Positions 10,601-19,900 of a stretch of DNA of 64,000 nucleotides are shown one piece after another (the stretch's first letter is position 1; every line of letters starts with the position of its first letter). Source of the DNA: Helicoverpa zea (lineage: Eukaryota > Arthropoda > Insecta > Lepidoptera > Noctuidae). A program made the position numbers and the translations under genes. The notes below the pieces were generated by a model. It had not been told where the DNA came from. It made no database searches and worked only from the letters and a program-made list of their open reading frames with translations. The stretch covers positions 3,410,001 to 3,474,000 of the forward strand of contig NC_061473.1 of NCBI RefSeq assembly GCF_022581195.2. The letters run 5' to 3'.

Positions 10601-11334
10601 TCCTGTAACAAAAAGAGAATGGGTTTGTTAAATACGTAGTCTTTGTATAGTGGTTATAAGTTAGAACAGAGTTTTCATGGCCACCAAGGATGGTATCTAA
10701 AGAACTGTGGGTATATAATCGGGTGATGCTATAATCGCGACTCTTTTCAATTCAGGTTTGAGATTGCATTACTGACAATAATGGTTTGGGATGGGCGAAA
10801 TATCGCTGGCCTATAGTTAAAATATTAAATCGCAGTAACTGTTGACGTGTAATGTAGCTACATATACATACACATACACATGCATATTTGTAATGAACAC
10901 AGACGGGGATGATTTTCCCCCCCATTTTCCGCGAAACGGGGAGCAGGCTCACGCATGCCCGCTACCAGGACATCATACGCGTTCGTAAGTTTAAATAATT
11001 AATAAATTAGCGAAACGGCCGGCGGCTGTGCAGTGCTGGGCGGGTCAACGCTCTGAACCGCGGACGCAAATCGATAGTGCTTCAAATGGACAAGCCACTA
11101 AATATAGCTGGATGTACCTCCATATGTGTGATGGGTCCCTGGTACCTTGCCCATGCGGGTTTCCGAAGCAGTTGCCCCGGCTAGGAGTTAGCGGCGGACG
11201 GACAAATACAAACTTTCGGAAGCCGAGTTTCTGATCTAGCAGTTGGAGTGCTTTAATTGAACGTTAAACATAATAGCTTAATAAAGTTTAGCGTTAAACT
11301 TGAACTTACCTCTGGACTCTCAAGACCGTGCAAC
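1433..11334 (-). CDS. NOL4: NOL4/NOL4L-family protein, 3' twelve coding exons (N-terminus outside window)
   Basis: Spliced gene on the minus strand; join 11310-11334, 10551-10602, 10261-10335, 5961-6088, 5442-5615, 4411-4659, 3962-4108, 2990-3240, 2748-2828, 2469-2545, 2021-2113, 1433-1668. The sum is 1588 nt, one leading base plus 528 codons and a TAG stop. All junctions are GT-AG and phases agree throughout. Visible in order: low-complexity N part, an acidic Asp/Ser stretch (about residues 121-138), DPERLKAFN, a basic helical block with [11 protein letters not shown] and [28 protein letters not shown], a long Ser/Thr/Pro/Asn linker, PTDLSLKS and terminal [23 protein letters not shown]. These blocks are those of vertebrate NOL4 and NOL4L, nuclear/nucleolar proteins without a known enzymatic activity; the PTDLSLKS motif resembles CtBP-binding PxDLS sequences (inference). 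The N-terminal NOL4 domain is missing, so exons beyond 11334, probably beyond 64000, are expected. Family assignment is firm; the first exon (11310-11334) is the weakest part. Confidence 0.9.
1669..2020 (-). other. intron of the NOL4-like gene
   Basis: 352-bp AT-rich intron between the last two coding exons. Donor gtaagt (2015-2020) and acceptor taacttccag. No repeat or gene recognised. Confidence 0.8.
2021..2113 (-). CDS. NOL4: NOL4-like exon (Ala/Met-rich)
   Basis: 93 nt: completes a Gly codon, then [20 protein letters not shown] and [10 protein letters not shown], ending on the first base of the Ala codon before PTDLS. Acceptor gttgtag, donor gtaagt. The Ala/Met-rich stretch is probably helical. 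Confidence 0.88.
2114..2468 (-). other. intron of the NOL4-like gene
   Basis: 355-bp intron with donor gtgagtg and acceptor gttgtag. Nothing else recognised. Confidence 0.8.
2469..2545 (-). CDS. NOL4: NOL4-like exon (linker)
   Basis: 77 nt: completes an Asn codon, then [20 protein letters not shown] and ALPPT, ending on one base. Acceptor acgtttcag, donor gtgagtg. Confidence 0.85.
2748..2828 (-). CDS. NOL4: NOL4-like exon (linker, FGRQ)
   Basis: 81 nt: completes a Ser codon, then [20 protein letters not shown] and QTFGRQ, ending on two bases. The frame is fixed by both neighbours; the other frames do not join. Acceptor attttcag, donor gtaaga. Confidence 0.85.
2990..3240 (-). CDS. NOL4: NOL4-like exon (Ser/Thr/Pro/Asn-rich linker)
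   Basis: Phase 0 in, two bases out. Encodes [20 protein letters not shown], then a Ser/Thr/Pro-rich part and an Asn-rich part ([19 protein letters not shown]). Low complexity and likely disordered; position, not sequence, is conserved in the family. Acceptor ccactccacag and donor gtgagt are both good. Confidence 0.85.
3535..3590 (+). repeat. degenerate SINE/LINE 3' tail fragment
   Basis: Contains aagaagaaaacgtgctgcgc followed by caaataacatt. The same tail recurs, better preserved, at 15889-15972 and 35536-35621, so this is a decayed member of a dispersed family. Confidence 0.5.
3713..3850 (-). mobile_element. 5'-truncated SINE, flanked by target-site duplication
   Basis: Minus-oriented copy of the 3' part of the SINE seen full length at 24874-25194 (shared gtgggacgat, ggaggcctgtgcccagcag and gagcattaatc segments, inverted here), ending in a T-run (A-tail on the minus strand). 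It is flanked by an 11-bp direct repeat, caattacaagt, at 3702-3712 and 3851-3861, consistent with LINE-mediated insertion. The 81-codon ORF over it is an artefact. Confidence 0.8.
3962..4108 (-). CDS. NOL4: NOL4-like exon (RPTPAHLTS ... KRMRL)
   Basis: 49 codons, phase 0. Reads [20 protein letters not shown], then [16 protein letters not shown] and a Pro-rich end. Vertebrate NOL4 has RPTPPHLTS ... ACESE ... AAKRMRLE at the same place. The upstream ATG at 4136-4138 belongs to the intron (acceptor tactacacag at 4109-4118), so it is not a start. Confidence 0.94.
4109..4410 (-). other. intron of the NOL4-like gene
   Basis: 302-bp AT-rich intron. Donor gtgagg, acceptor tactacacag. It contains one TACCAGG heptamer at 4371-4377. 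Confidence 0.8.
4411..4659 (-). CDS. NOL4: NOL4-like core exon ([10 protein letters not shown] ... KSCRR)
   Basis: 83 codons, phase 0 at both ends. It begins at an internal Met ([10 protein letters not shown]), continues [18 protein letters not shown], then [13 protein letters not shown], and ends in an arthropod-type Gly/Ser-rich extension ([16 protein letters not shown]) that has no clear vertebrate equivalent. This is the most conserved part of the family, with very few substitutions against vertebrate NOL4. The basic [13 protein letters not shown] helix is a plausible nuclear-localisation or nucleic-acid-contact surface (inference). The acceptor is tccacag directly before ATG, so an isolated ORF search would mistake this Met for a start. 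Confidence 0.95.
4660..5441 (-). other. intron of the NOL4-like gene
   Basis: 782-bp intron with donor gtaagt and acceptor tccacag. No repeat or gene recognised. Confidence 0.8.
5442..5615 (-). CDS. NOL4: NOL4-like exon (acidic tract, DPERLKAFN)
   Basis: 58 codons, phase 0 at both ends. Starts [11 protein letters not shown], passes through an acidic Asp/Ser tract ([15 protein letters not shown]) and ends [10 protein letters not shown] immediately before the [10 protein letters not shown] exon. Vertebrate NOL4 has the same order: an acidic tract, then ERLKAFN directly joined to [10 protein letters not shown]. Confidence 0.93.
5616..5960 (-). other. intron of the NOL4-like gene
   Basis: 345-bp intron with donor gtgagt and acceptor acccaacag. 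No repeat or gene recognised. Confidence 0.8.
5961..6088 (-). CDS. NOL4: NOL4-like exon (MADLW segment)
   Basis: Acceptor ggtactttcag and donor gtgagt. After completing a Gly codon it reads [17 protein letters not shown] followed by a short Gly/Ser/Lys/Pro-rich tail ending ATGHS. Phase 1 in, phase 0 out. It is separated from the previous exon by a 4.2-kb intron, the largest intron lying wholly inside the window. Confidence 0.85.
6702..6721. promoter_or_regulatory. inverted pair of AGGACCAA/TTGGTCCT sites
   Basis: Two AGGACCAA octamers head to head with a 4-bp spacer form a 20-bp palindrome. The heptamer AGGACCA recurs many times in the window. The binding factor is unknown. Confidence 0.35.
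8100..8107 (+). promoter_or_regulatory. TATA-like box upstream of a small ORF
   Basis: tataaata, with the ATG of the 8153-8275 ORF starting 53 bp after the first T. If used, initiation about 30 bp downstream (near 8130) would leave a 5' UTR of about 20-25 nt. It is bordered by GC-rich sequence. Weak on its own. Confidence 0.3.
8153..8275 (+). CDS. small ORF of unknown function (40 aa), antisense in a NOL4-like intron
   Basis: ATG to TAA, 40 codons: starts [20 protein letters not shown], continues [17 protein letters not shown] and ends VKV. It is highly charged with a balanced amino-acid composition, unlike the Leu/Phe/Ile/Tyr-rich products of AT-rich noise here, and has a TATA-like box 53 bp upstream. 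The basic start followed by a short helix vaguely resembles the N-terminus of pogo/CENP-B-type DNA-binding domains, but I cannot assign it. An alternative is the first exon of a longer gene spliced at caa-gtaaag (8261-8263 end), or a transposase remnant. No downstream exon was identified. Confidence 0.3.
   Translation: MASRNKNSRCVPVDVKIMQSIKYWDDKKSGFEDLKQQVKV
10261..10335 (-). CDS. NOL4: NOL4-like exon ([15 protein letters not shown] block)
   Basis: Acceptor gatgcag, donor gtaaac. Two bases complete a Ser codon, then [20 protein letters not shown] and SQAQ, ending on one base of a Gly codon. The stretch is amphipathic and looks helical. A second AG five bases into the exon (gcag-gtcag) would be an alternative acceptor, but it shifts the frame relative to the upstream exon, so the first AG is preferred. 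Confidence 0.8.
10551..10602 (-). CDS. NOL4: NOL4-like exon (acidic linker)
   Basis: Acceptor ttgttacag and donor gtaagtacc. Encodes [17 protein letters not shown] plus one base of the next codon. No homologous block is recognised; support comes from the good splice sites, the open frame and phase agreement with the next exon. Confidence 0.75.
10603..11309 (-). other. intron of the NOL4-like gene
   Basis: 707-bp stretch between the candidate microexon and the next exon. It includes a short (CA/TA)-rich tract near 10856-10885 and a GC-richer part at 10900-11220. TACCAGG occurs at 10963-10969 and, inverted, at 11138-11144. Confidence 0.55.
11310..11334 (-). CDS. NOL4: NOL4-like candidate microexon (25 nt)
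   Basis: Bounded by a ctag acceptor and a strong gtaagt donor. It reads one completing base then LHGLESPE, and joins in frame to the next exon, which starts with GAT in phase 0. Human NOL4 has an LHG tripeptide in a comparable acidic region upstream of the conserved core, which gives weak support. The polypyrimidine tract is poor, so this could be a chance match or an alternative exon. Confidence 0.45.
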
Positions 11335-14300
11335 CTAGTTTCATTATTAAATAGAGTACATTAGTTACCATACGTAACAATAACCAAATACAGAACAATA
11401 ATGTCATAAACAGAAAGCCATTTTACCTATAAAATAAACTCTATGGTATGCACTTGTTATTCTCAACCCTATAATGTCCAGGTGCTAGGCTTAATTATAG
11501 GTTTCCTCCAACGCAACACTAGAAAAAAGTTGCTTCGCAGAAAACGTTACTTATACGCATATTTACATAGTTTTCCTATTAACGTTAGAACTAGAATGAT
11601 TTACTACCGTTCCTAATATTGTATCTTTATTTTTTTGCTTACTAAAGATAGGAATTTGTCACTTGTATGGAGCAACATTACATCTTTAGTAACCAAATCA
11701 ACAAATACTTACATAGAATATTGGGAACTGACATAGTGTACCTTGGTAAGTATAAAAAGACTTATGTGAAGATTTAGAATAAGTATTATTTATACGAAGA
11801 CAGAAATGTTAACATTTAGTTTATGAATGGTGACAAAATACCGTGCGCCGAAACGTTTGTACGGTCCTAACGTTCTAACGCACACATTCAAATGGCTAGC
11901 TGGCCGCTAAAATGTTGCTGAGCGCTTAGAAAGGGTTAGTATTTTGAAGTTAGATAAAACAAAATTATGTGATATATATTTTTACATATTACTAGTTGAT
12001 CAGTGGTTTTGTATGAATGCTTAAATAAAGTAATAAGTGATAATATACTTCATAATCAGAAGTAATAAGATACTTCATAATCATAAAAGTTGCAAGTCAT
12101 GATTTCAAATACAATGCCCAGCAAAATAGTTCTACATATACTATAAAGATATTCGTTGCAATTTTCAGGACGAAAGAACATCATTTCCCCAAAAAAACAT
12201 CAGTATCAATAAAAGCCAACGTGAAAACAAATAACTTAAAAAGTCAAGACCACTTTGCGAACTCGAATAAAAACTTCACAAAAAATCCTTTTGAATTCCG
12301 CAGCGGCATTTTTCCGCTTTCATAACAGCTGACGTCGGCGTAAACTTACGAAAACACACGAAGATTTTCATTCAACAAGTGGTAGCTATCCCATGCAAAA
12401 CGTCATCAATTTACAGCCGCACTTACACTAAGTTTCTGCGGAAAAGTTTACTTGAAAATATCGAAGTTTGCTTGCAAATTGTACGCTGTCGGATTGTTTG
12501 TCAAACAGTTTTATTGATGTATCGCACACTACAAGGATTAGCGATGTTTTAATTTCCCATTACAGTTCCCTTGATTGGTTATTGATGTAATTTTGAATTG
12601 CGAATCAAACTTGATTGTTGTTTATTTTATACTTAGTATGCGTGCCGTGGAATTCGCACAATTGGACTGCTTATAACATAATTTATGCAAATCATAAATC
12701 GCTAACCCACATTTAAGTATTTGATTGTCTACTTCAAGTGACACTGAATATAATTAAACTTAATTGTGTCTTGAATTGCACCGCGGGTTTTAAGTCAGAA
12801 ATTAATTATTCAAAGACAAATATAGCGCGGTAGCCACAACTACAGCTAGTACTTAAGTCGTCTAAGTACCAGGTGTACATAGGCAGTTTGGAGTTAGGTG
12901 GGGTGACAAGCTAGATATCGACCGTCTTCAGGGCGGTGGCCAAGGACCGCATCTGCTATGCGGACACTAAATATCCGTTGACCCTTCGCGTTATGTGCGC
13001 CTAGTATAGTTAGGTTGATACCATTGCAATTTAGTCTGTAATTAATTACACCTCAATGACAGATAAGGTGCAGTGGTGCGTACATACATATCTAACTAAG
13101 TATACTTACATAGTTAGTGCAAACATGTCATTAAGCTAAAGGTTAACTTGTGTAGTTAGATCATTTAACGAGCATCCTAACTGATTCTTAATGGCGTCTT
13201 TGTTAGGCATCCAAGGAATACGTTTATTTACCTTTTGAGGAGCACTGCATGCAGGAGTACGCTACGCGTGCTTAATTTATTTAACTCGGCCATTAAGTTG
13301 GATAGCGATTAACTTTTCTGGCGCATTTTCAAAAGAAAAGTAAGCCAAAGTATTTTGAAGAGAAAATTGTTTTATAAAATAAAAAAATGCGTGATGTTTT
13401 TGCGGGGAAAATTATTTTAAACCACAAAGCTGGCTTTATTATGGCATCAAATATACTGCGGAGGCTGGTCCGGTCATCTGCCGATAGACGAATAAATCGC
13501 GGAATAACCTAGTTTTCCATACAAAATAACTGCAAAATTTCGGGAATCCACCAGCGGTTATGTGCTGAGGGCCTGGTATGTACTGATACATGGGCTATGT
13601 ACTGCGGTATCCCCCCCCGGCCCGGGCCCCTCCCCCCTCCGGCACTCCGCGTGTTACCGTGTAGTGCTTGCCACCCCGCGAGTGATCGCGCTGCGACATT
13701 GCTGTGACACAGCCGCGGTTATCGATACTCGATACAAACTATCATAGAACATTATTTTGTACGAAGGGGATTTTTACTCGAAAAGTCTCTTTGTGGATGA
13801 TAGAGTGCGCCTATGACATAAAACTGTTTAACATTTACTAAAAGAAGATTGAACTATGTGCCTCATAGTTACACTATGTTCATTCTCAGAATCCTATCAC
13901 TGTCTTTGTGCACCTTTGGGCACTGAGGACCTAAACAGCAATATGTATGAGCGTGAGCAAGAGTAGGTATTTCTAGGTTGTAGGATTTCTAGAGCCTAGT
14001 TCAGGGGAATCTCGAGTGAGAGTTGCGGTGTCGAGACAGAATTGATAATGGTACATTTTCTTAACGGAATATTTTGTTATGATAACCCCTAAAGTGCAAT
14101 CCATTACTTCTTTTTGACTTGTTTTACGATCAAAATCAGGCACAAGTTGAGAGCAACGGCAATCAATTCATCGATAACAAGTAATCATCGATAGCGCGTC
14201 AGAGTGCCAGCAATCAGGTGGCAGTCAGCGTATAATCATTAAATACCCACGCGAAGGGGGCCGATGACGCCCGCGGCGCCACCTCGCACCCCTCCCCCCA

Positions 14301-15888
14301 CCCGCCCAATTATGAAAATACGAACAAAATACAAATTTCGAGCTTTTCGAACGTCAAAGGCCGTTAAACACGATGCTGTGATTATCGATAATGAGGCGAC
14401 CACATCCTTACTGTGGCTCCACTAACACATTTTTGTTGGACGTGTATTGATTGTGATTTAGGTAAGTTATGACTGATTTGACCAATGGCACGGTCTCGGA
14501 TAATAAAGTTTGTTATTAGGTCGGAACTCCACAGCTGGGGTGCTCAAACGAAAATGGTGCGACAAATGTTGGAACAAAAATGTTCCTCAGCATCTACAGA
14601 AAGCAAAGTTTATCAATTCTGCAGATTTACTTAATTCAGGATTAACTTTCACACAGCAAGCACTCCCTTAAGCAGCCGGTTTCATGAGTCAAAAACATTT
14701 TGCAAGCGCAGCTTAGCTACAACGAGGGTCCGCATTTTTTTATTCGCCTTACAAGTTTTACCCGTCTCTACCAGGAGCGCAGAGGCGAGTTGAAAGTCTT
14801 CGCTCTTTCAAAATAAACGGCTTCCTTTAGCATTCTGCTTGCTCGGTAGTTTCGCCCGCCGCTTGCGCCCCAGTATTTTTAAAGCGGACAGCGCCCCCTG
14901 CGGCACTCGCGGGCTCGCGCACCCCCTGTCACCCCCCCTAGACCCCCGCCCACACACAGTAATACCATAACGGGTGCGAGCTATGACGAGATTATCTACG
15001 TACACGCGTATCCACTATACCAATACATACGTTGCCTATATACCAGGAATACATAAGCACATAAGCGATGACTGTTGTACATAACGGGCATTGATTTACC
15101 GGGCCGGACGCTACCTGTCATCGAACACAATGACGATTACATGGGCGGTGGCAAAAATTCAGGTGAACAACGAACTGGACTGTCTGCCCAAAACAATGGT
15201 GGGACACATTATAGGTAATTGCACAAGAACTGTGACAGCCATTTGAGTTCCCAACAATTATCATTTATCATCATGACAGAGTTCGGTGCGATCAGTGTTT
15301 GGGTCCATCAGTTGAACCGACCATTGTTATATGTTCGCAACTTTTAACTCGAAACTTCTGAAAGTTGGCGAAATTTTTCGCACCCTACTGTTGCTATTCG
15401 TCGCGGAGTAAGTAAACGACAAGTGATCATGCACTCTTATATAAACAGTACCTACTTAAACAGGAAAACAGAGGGTTTTCCGTTCAAACCTCGTGCTGAT
15501 TAGCCATAGTTTCATAAACCAACACAGAATCAAAAGTATGCATTGATTGAAGCATGAGAACATTAATCAAGAATCACTCCAAAAGTATGTGCCAATAATA
15601 ATCAATATTAACATTCGGCTATCGTAGAAATGCAGGCTCAAATATACACACAGAATAATAAATAGGTACATACATGCCCCAATTTACAAATTTCGCCGAA
15701 TCCCAAATTAAAATTATACATTACTCCTTAAATGAGTTTTAAATACGGACTGATTTTCAGAGAAAATTACTTTTAACATACAGACCGACACCGCACTCAT
15801 GTATCTTATTCAGAAAATTCGAAATTAATATAATATGTAATATTCCGCATAATTATGTATTTTTATAAGTACTTACATATGACTATGA
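11335..15888. other. non-coding AT-rich DNA with GC-rich islands (probable 5' intron)
   Basis: No gene recognised. GC-rich islands lie at about 13600-13700, 14240-14300 and 14810-14960; the last has a CTCF-like core at 14891-14900. TACCAGG sites are at 12867, 14769, 15041 and, inverted, at 13572-13578. Several ATCGAT-type sites lie at 13715-14395. Confidence 0.5.
14891..14900 (-). promoter_or_regulatory. CTCF-like core (CAGGGGGCGC)
   Basis: The minus strand reads CCGCAGGGGGCGCTG, matching the CTCF consensus core CCNNNAGGGGGCGC. CTCF and its central zinc fingers are conserved in insects, but the lepidopteran consensus is assumed here, not shown. Confidence 0.45.
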
Positions 15889-15972
15889 TCGCAGATTGAA
15901 AAAGTATGGAAGAAGAAAACATGCTGCGCCGACCCCAAATAAAATTGGGATAAGGTCAAGAGGATGGTGATA
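15889..15972 (+). repeat. SINE/LINE 3' tail fragment
   Basis: Contains gaagaagaaaacatgctgcg followed by ccgaccccaaataaaattggg and an AGGATGGTGATA end. About 80% similar by eye to 35536-35621. A common lepidopteran dispersed repeat type; the source family is not identified. Confidence 0.7.
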
Positions 15973-16733
15973 ACCTATAGTTTCAGATTCAGGTGTTCAG
16001 GTGTCCAAGCTATGTAGCTATATGTACATACAAACATATATGAAGATAGATATACAATGGCTTAAAGCTTGTCCAGATGAAGGGATTTACGTCTAGATCT
16101 AGGTGAAGATTTATTGGTCCTGTATATGACCTGCTTAATTTCAAGCCAACACCCATGTGTATTGCCGAAATATTTAGACAATTATTAAAGAATACTATCT
16201 ATTTTGCTGGTTTTACATCTCTACTATACTATTAAAAAACTATCTTATCTTACTATCTTAGAGACAGTAAACAACCGGGTATAAATTAGCGTACAGCCTT
16301 CCTCGATACATGGGCTATCTAGCACTGCAATATTCCTGAGATCTAAGTGTTCAAACAAACCAAGAAACTCTTAATACATTTAGTATCACCCTTAAGATAA
16401 AAAGAACCATACATATATATGTCTGTATAAGCTGCCTTGATACAAAATTTCACATAAGTAAGTATATAATAAACAAAGAATTTTAGGATTCATAACATCA
16501 AAACGGACGGTCGAAGTTTGCAGTCTATCTCTTAAATACGAAACTGTGCATATCCTTCATACGAAATCAATCAACCGCCCAAAAGTTGCATGTTTTTATG
16601 CACCTTTGATTCTCAAAGGATGACTCCCTAAAAGTCAGAAATAGAACTAATATCAGATATCAGAACGGAACAATATGCTTTTACTCTTCAATTTTAACCA
16701 TATACTCATATGAGATAGTGTATACCGACACAT
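15973..16733. other. AT-rich DNA, nothing recognised
   Basis: No repeat, open frame or motif cluster that I can support. Confidence 0.5.
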
Positions 16734-16957
16734 TGCAAAGTTGTAGTCGGTCGATAGTTCATTTGGGCTCACAAAATCAGTATGAAGATCTACCATTCAT
16801 CTTCATACTGATTTTGTGAGCCCACGCATTACAAATACCAGGTTTAGCCGGTATCAGACCGACAGAAAACTTTTATTGGAATCAAGATTTTCTTTAAAAA
16901 ATATTTTTGACAAGCATAGGATTAACAGTCGGCCGACTATTTAGTATAGCAGTGTGC
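16734..16957. mobile_element. MITE-like element with internal hairpin
   Basis: Short non-coding element whose ends are related in inverted orientation (gtagtcggtcgatagtt near 16743 versus agtcggccgactattt near 16927). It has a perfect 25-bp inverted repeat inside. Related sequence occurs at 61235-61411, with fragments at 24571-24614 and 45843-45882. No transposase; the superfamily is not determined. Confidence 0.6.
16765..16823. repeat. perfect 25-bp inverted repeat (9-bp loop)
   Basis: gggctcacaaaatcagtatg + aagat at 16765-16789 and its exact reverse complement at 16799-16823, loop ctaccattc. It lies inside a MITE; transcribed, it would form a pre-miRNA-like hairpin. Confidence 0.9.
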
Positions 16958-19900
16958 AGTAGTCTAACATAAGCATTGTTACGCATCGCTCAAGAAAGTT
17001 TTATAGGAATATTGGACAAAGAAACGCAAGCGAAGCGATATTACACTACACCTAAGTATGATGATTCTTTGTAGTAGATTCGAACTTGTAGTCATGCGAA
17101 TTCTTTTGTTTTCAATTAGGTTGATAAAACTGTTAACTGTATGTAGAATATTTCATCATCATCAGCCCTTAGATGGTCACACTACACAGCACAACCCTCT
17201 CATACTTACAGATGGAAAATAAGTTAATACAAACATAATCAAAATGCTTGCACGAGGGGGATTGGCGATTTCAGATTTAGTCCAGATTTATTCAACATGG
17301 TTTTGTTCACTTTTACTAAGTCTTTAGTGTCATACTTAGAAATTACAGAAAAGTTACATTTTGTTTTTTGTCTAGTATCCAACCCGCACCGTCGTATTTG
17401 ACAGGCTGCTGCTATAACCACAATACCTCCACGGCTTTCTTTCTTCTTGTAGAACACATAGAAAAATCAATGTGCCTCAAAGGACCAAAAAAAATCTGAA
17501 ACATTTTTGTGCTACTGTTAGCCTACTGTTGACACAACTTTGGACAGGCAGCTAACAAGATAGAAGGATTGACTGATGACAAAGCCCTATGACATACGAA
17601 AAGACACGAGGACAGACAGACAGACATAAAAAACAAAGCCTTCTTGCTATTTGGCAGTTGTGTCTAAAATTTTTCGAAGACCAATTTCGGACACGGCGAA
17701 AAATCGTAGTAATTGTAAGTCATAAAATAAAAGGAGAATTATATTTTACTAGGTATCAAAAGACGTATGAACTCCTTTGTACCCATGACACCCTGATACC
17801 TACAAAAAAAACTCTGCAGGTAATTCGCAATTGTCGTATGACTTCTTTTAATTGTTTTTCAGCAGCATAAAACGCCTTTTACATTACAGCATGAAAAAGA
17901 TAGGTCGAGCAAACAAATTATTTTTGTACGAGTGCAGTTCGCAAAAAAAAATACTAAAGCAATTTTGAAGGAAACTTTACGTTTACAGTTTGACGCTACA
18001 GCACATAGGGGTGAGAATTGCCAGAGAGGATTTTCGATGCGTGTACCCGCGGGCCATACCAATTCTCTGTACTGGTTATATCGCATAAAAGTCACTCAAT
18101 GTAACACTACTCAGCTGCATTCAATTAGACTGATAGATGAACATTAAATGAAAATGCTAGTGTAAGTAAAAACTGCTAACGACAATAAAACTTCATAATG
18201 GAATCAAAGTTTCAAATCACAATTATGTTCCATTAAAACAACAGGCAATAAATGATTTATCATCAAATTCCACGATGACTAACAAGCAACCTACTAAGTA
18301 CACTGGCAGTAAGTACACATCAAAATAACATTGCCACACGCTAATGCGATTAAAACTAAAATGGGGGAAACTGGCACGTGAAAAATCCTCTAACAGATTG
18401 AATAAATAATTAAACACCCACATTCACTCGGAGTTTAGTGAGAAACTAGGTGCAGAAACCGCGTAGTTACCGCGTGATAAGTACCAGAGTAGCAAAGGCG
18501 ATGTGGAGGTAGACGCAGATACTCGCATTATGTGAGGGGGAAGCGGGCCGACCTCGAAAAACCGAATGGGGGTCGCGTCTCCGTCGAAAAGCATCGCGAA
18601 TTTCACAAAGCGGCTTCCTAGTTACAGGGGTATCGCTGGGGAGACGCGGTTACAAGTCGACGCTTACCCGTGCTCTTTGAAGTGTGATAAACTGAGCGAG
18701 CGAAGGCACTAAATATGGATACCTACGTAGGAGTGCGTGCCGCCGACGCTGCTCCCCTAGTATACGAGATTTATAAACGCGGTTAAATTTACTGTTATAT
18801 CTTGCTATAATGCAAATAGCTGTTTTGGTTACATCTCAACATATGTCTGAGATAATGATCATGATCAGAGATTACGTTAACTGATCAACAATCCATTTGC
18901 ATCGCATTTTCATAAATTTATATATCCTTAGTGAGAAACTAAGCATTCAGGCAAGCCTCTTCAAATAAGAAAACATTTATCGCACCGAAGGACCACCGAA
19001 TACATTAATCGAATTGAAAAGATGTTCAATAACTTTTATACAATTTAACTAAGAAACGACTGATTCTGTTACCAAACACATAAAACTTTTGTCACGCATC
19101 CCAAGTTATAAGCGTAGCGGTTTTATGTAACAAATTATTCTCTTGTTTTAGGTAAATTCGCAGATCAGAGATATGCGATGTGCAGCAGCAGTTCCGAAGC
19201 TAAAATATCCCTGTAATGCTATATGCTATAATATGGGATGTTTTATATATGGTATGCACCCAGCTCAGTGAGTATGAGCCAATCGCCCCAGCTTAGGGAA
19301 GCCTTTGTCCAGCAAAAGGACGTTTTTCGGCTGTGACGGAGAATCGCAGACTATAAAATCGAGATTTTAAAATCTGTTCTATAGTTTATCTATAACAAGA
19401 TGATCAAATACCTACGGGAAAACTGTCATCTACCGTCTTGTTTATATTCGATAGCTAAATAGCAGTAAGGACAGATTCACAAATAAATAGGAGTTTTCAT
19501 TGAACTATGAAAACAGGTGGGTTTTTCACAATAACGTGACCTTTCACATAATCCCTTGAAATCGGGACGTATTGTGATATTTTTATCTCAAGTATCTATG
19601 GTATTGAATTCTATGTGCCCACGGCGCAGTTCGGTTTTGGGGACCAACTGCCTTGTTGATTTACCAAAACCTTTTTTATTAGCAAAGTAGCCATTATAAA
19701 GATAAGTCAGATTTGATAGGCCTACATGGTTCGACTTTACACTGAAACAAATCAATCGATTCTATAGCATTATTGAATTAAAATCAATCGTCATACTAAC
19801 TTCTCAGCCCCCTTTTTAACATTGTTATATTATTAGCTGGTCCTTCGATACGCATGTACATTAATTCAAAATACTTAAAGTATATAAACACCTACCAAAT

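Noticed and set aside
13110..13135. Possible 26-nt upstream NOL4 exon (phase-compatible)
   Set aside because: No homology, and short open segments with splice-like ends are expected by chance in this much AT-rich DNA.
18668..18691. Possible 24-nt upstream NOL4 exon (phase-compatible, good acceptor)
   Set aside because: Too short to judge, no family match, and it lies within a GC-rich island.
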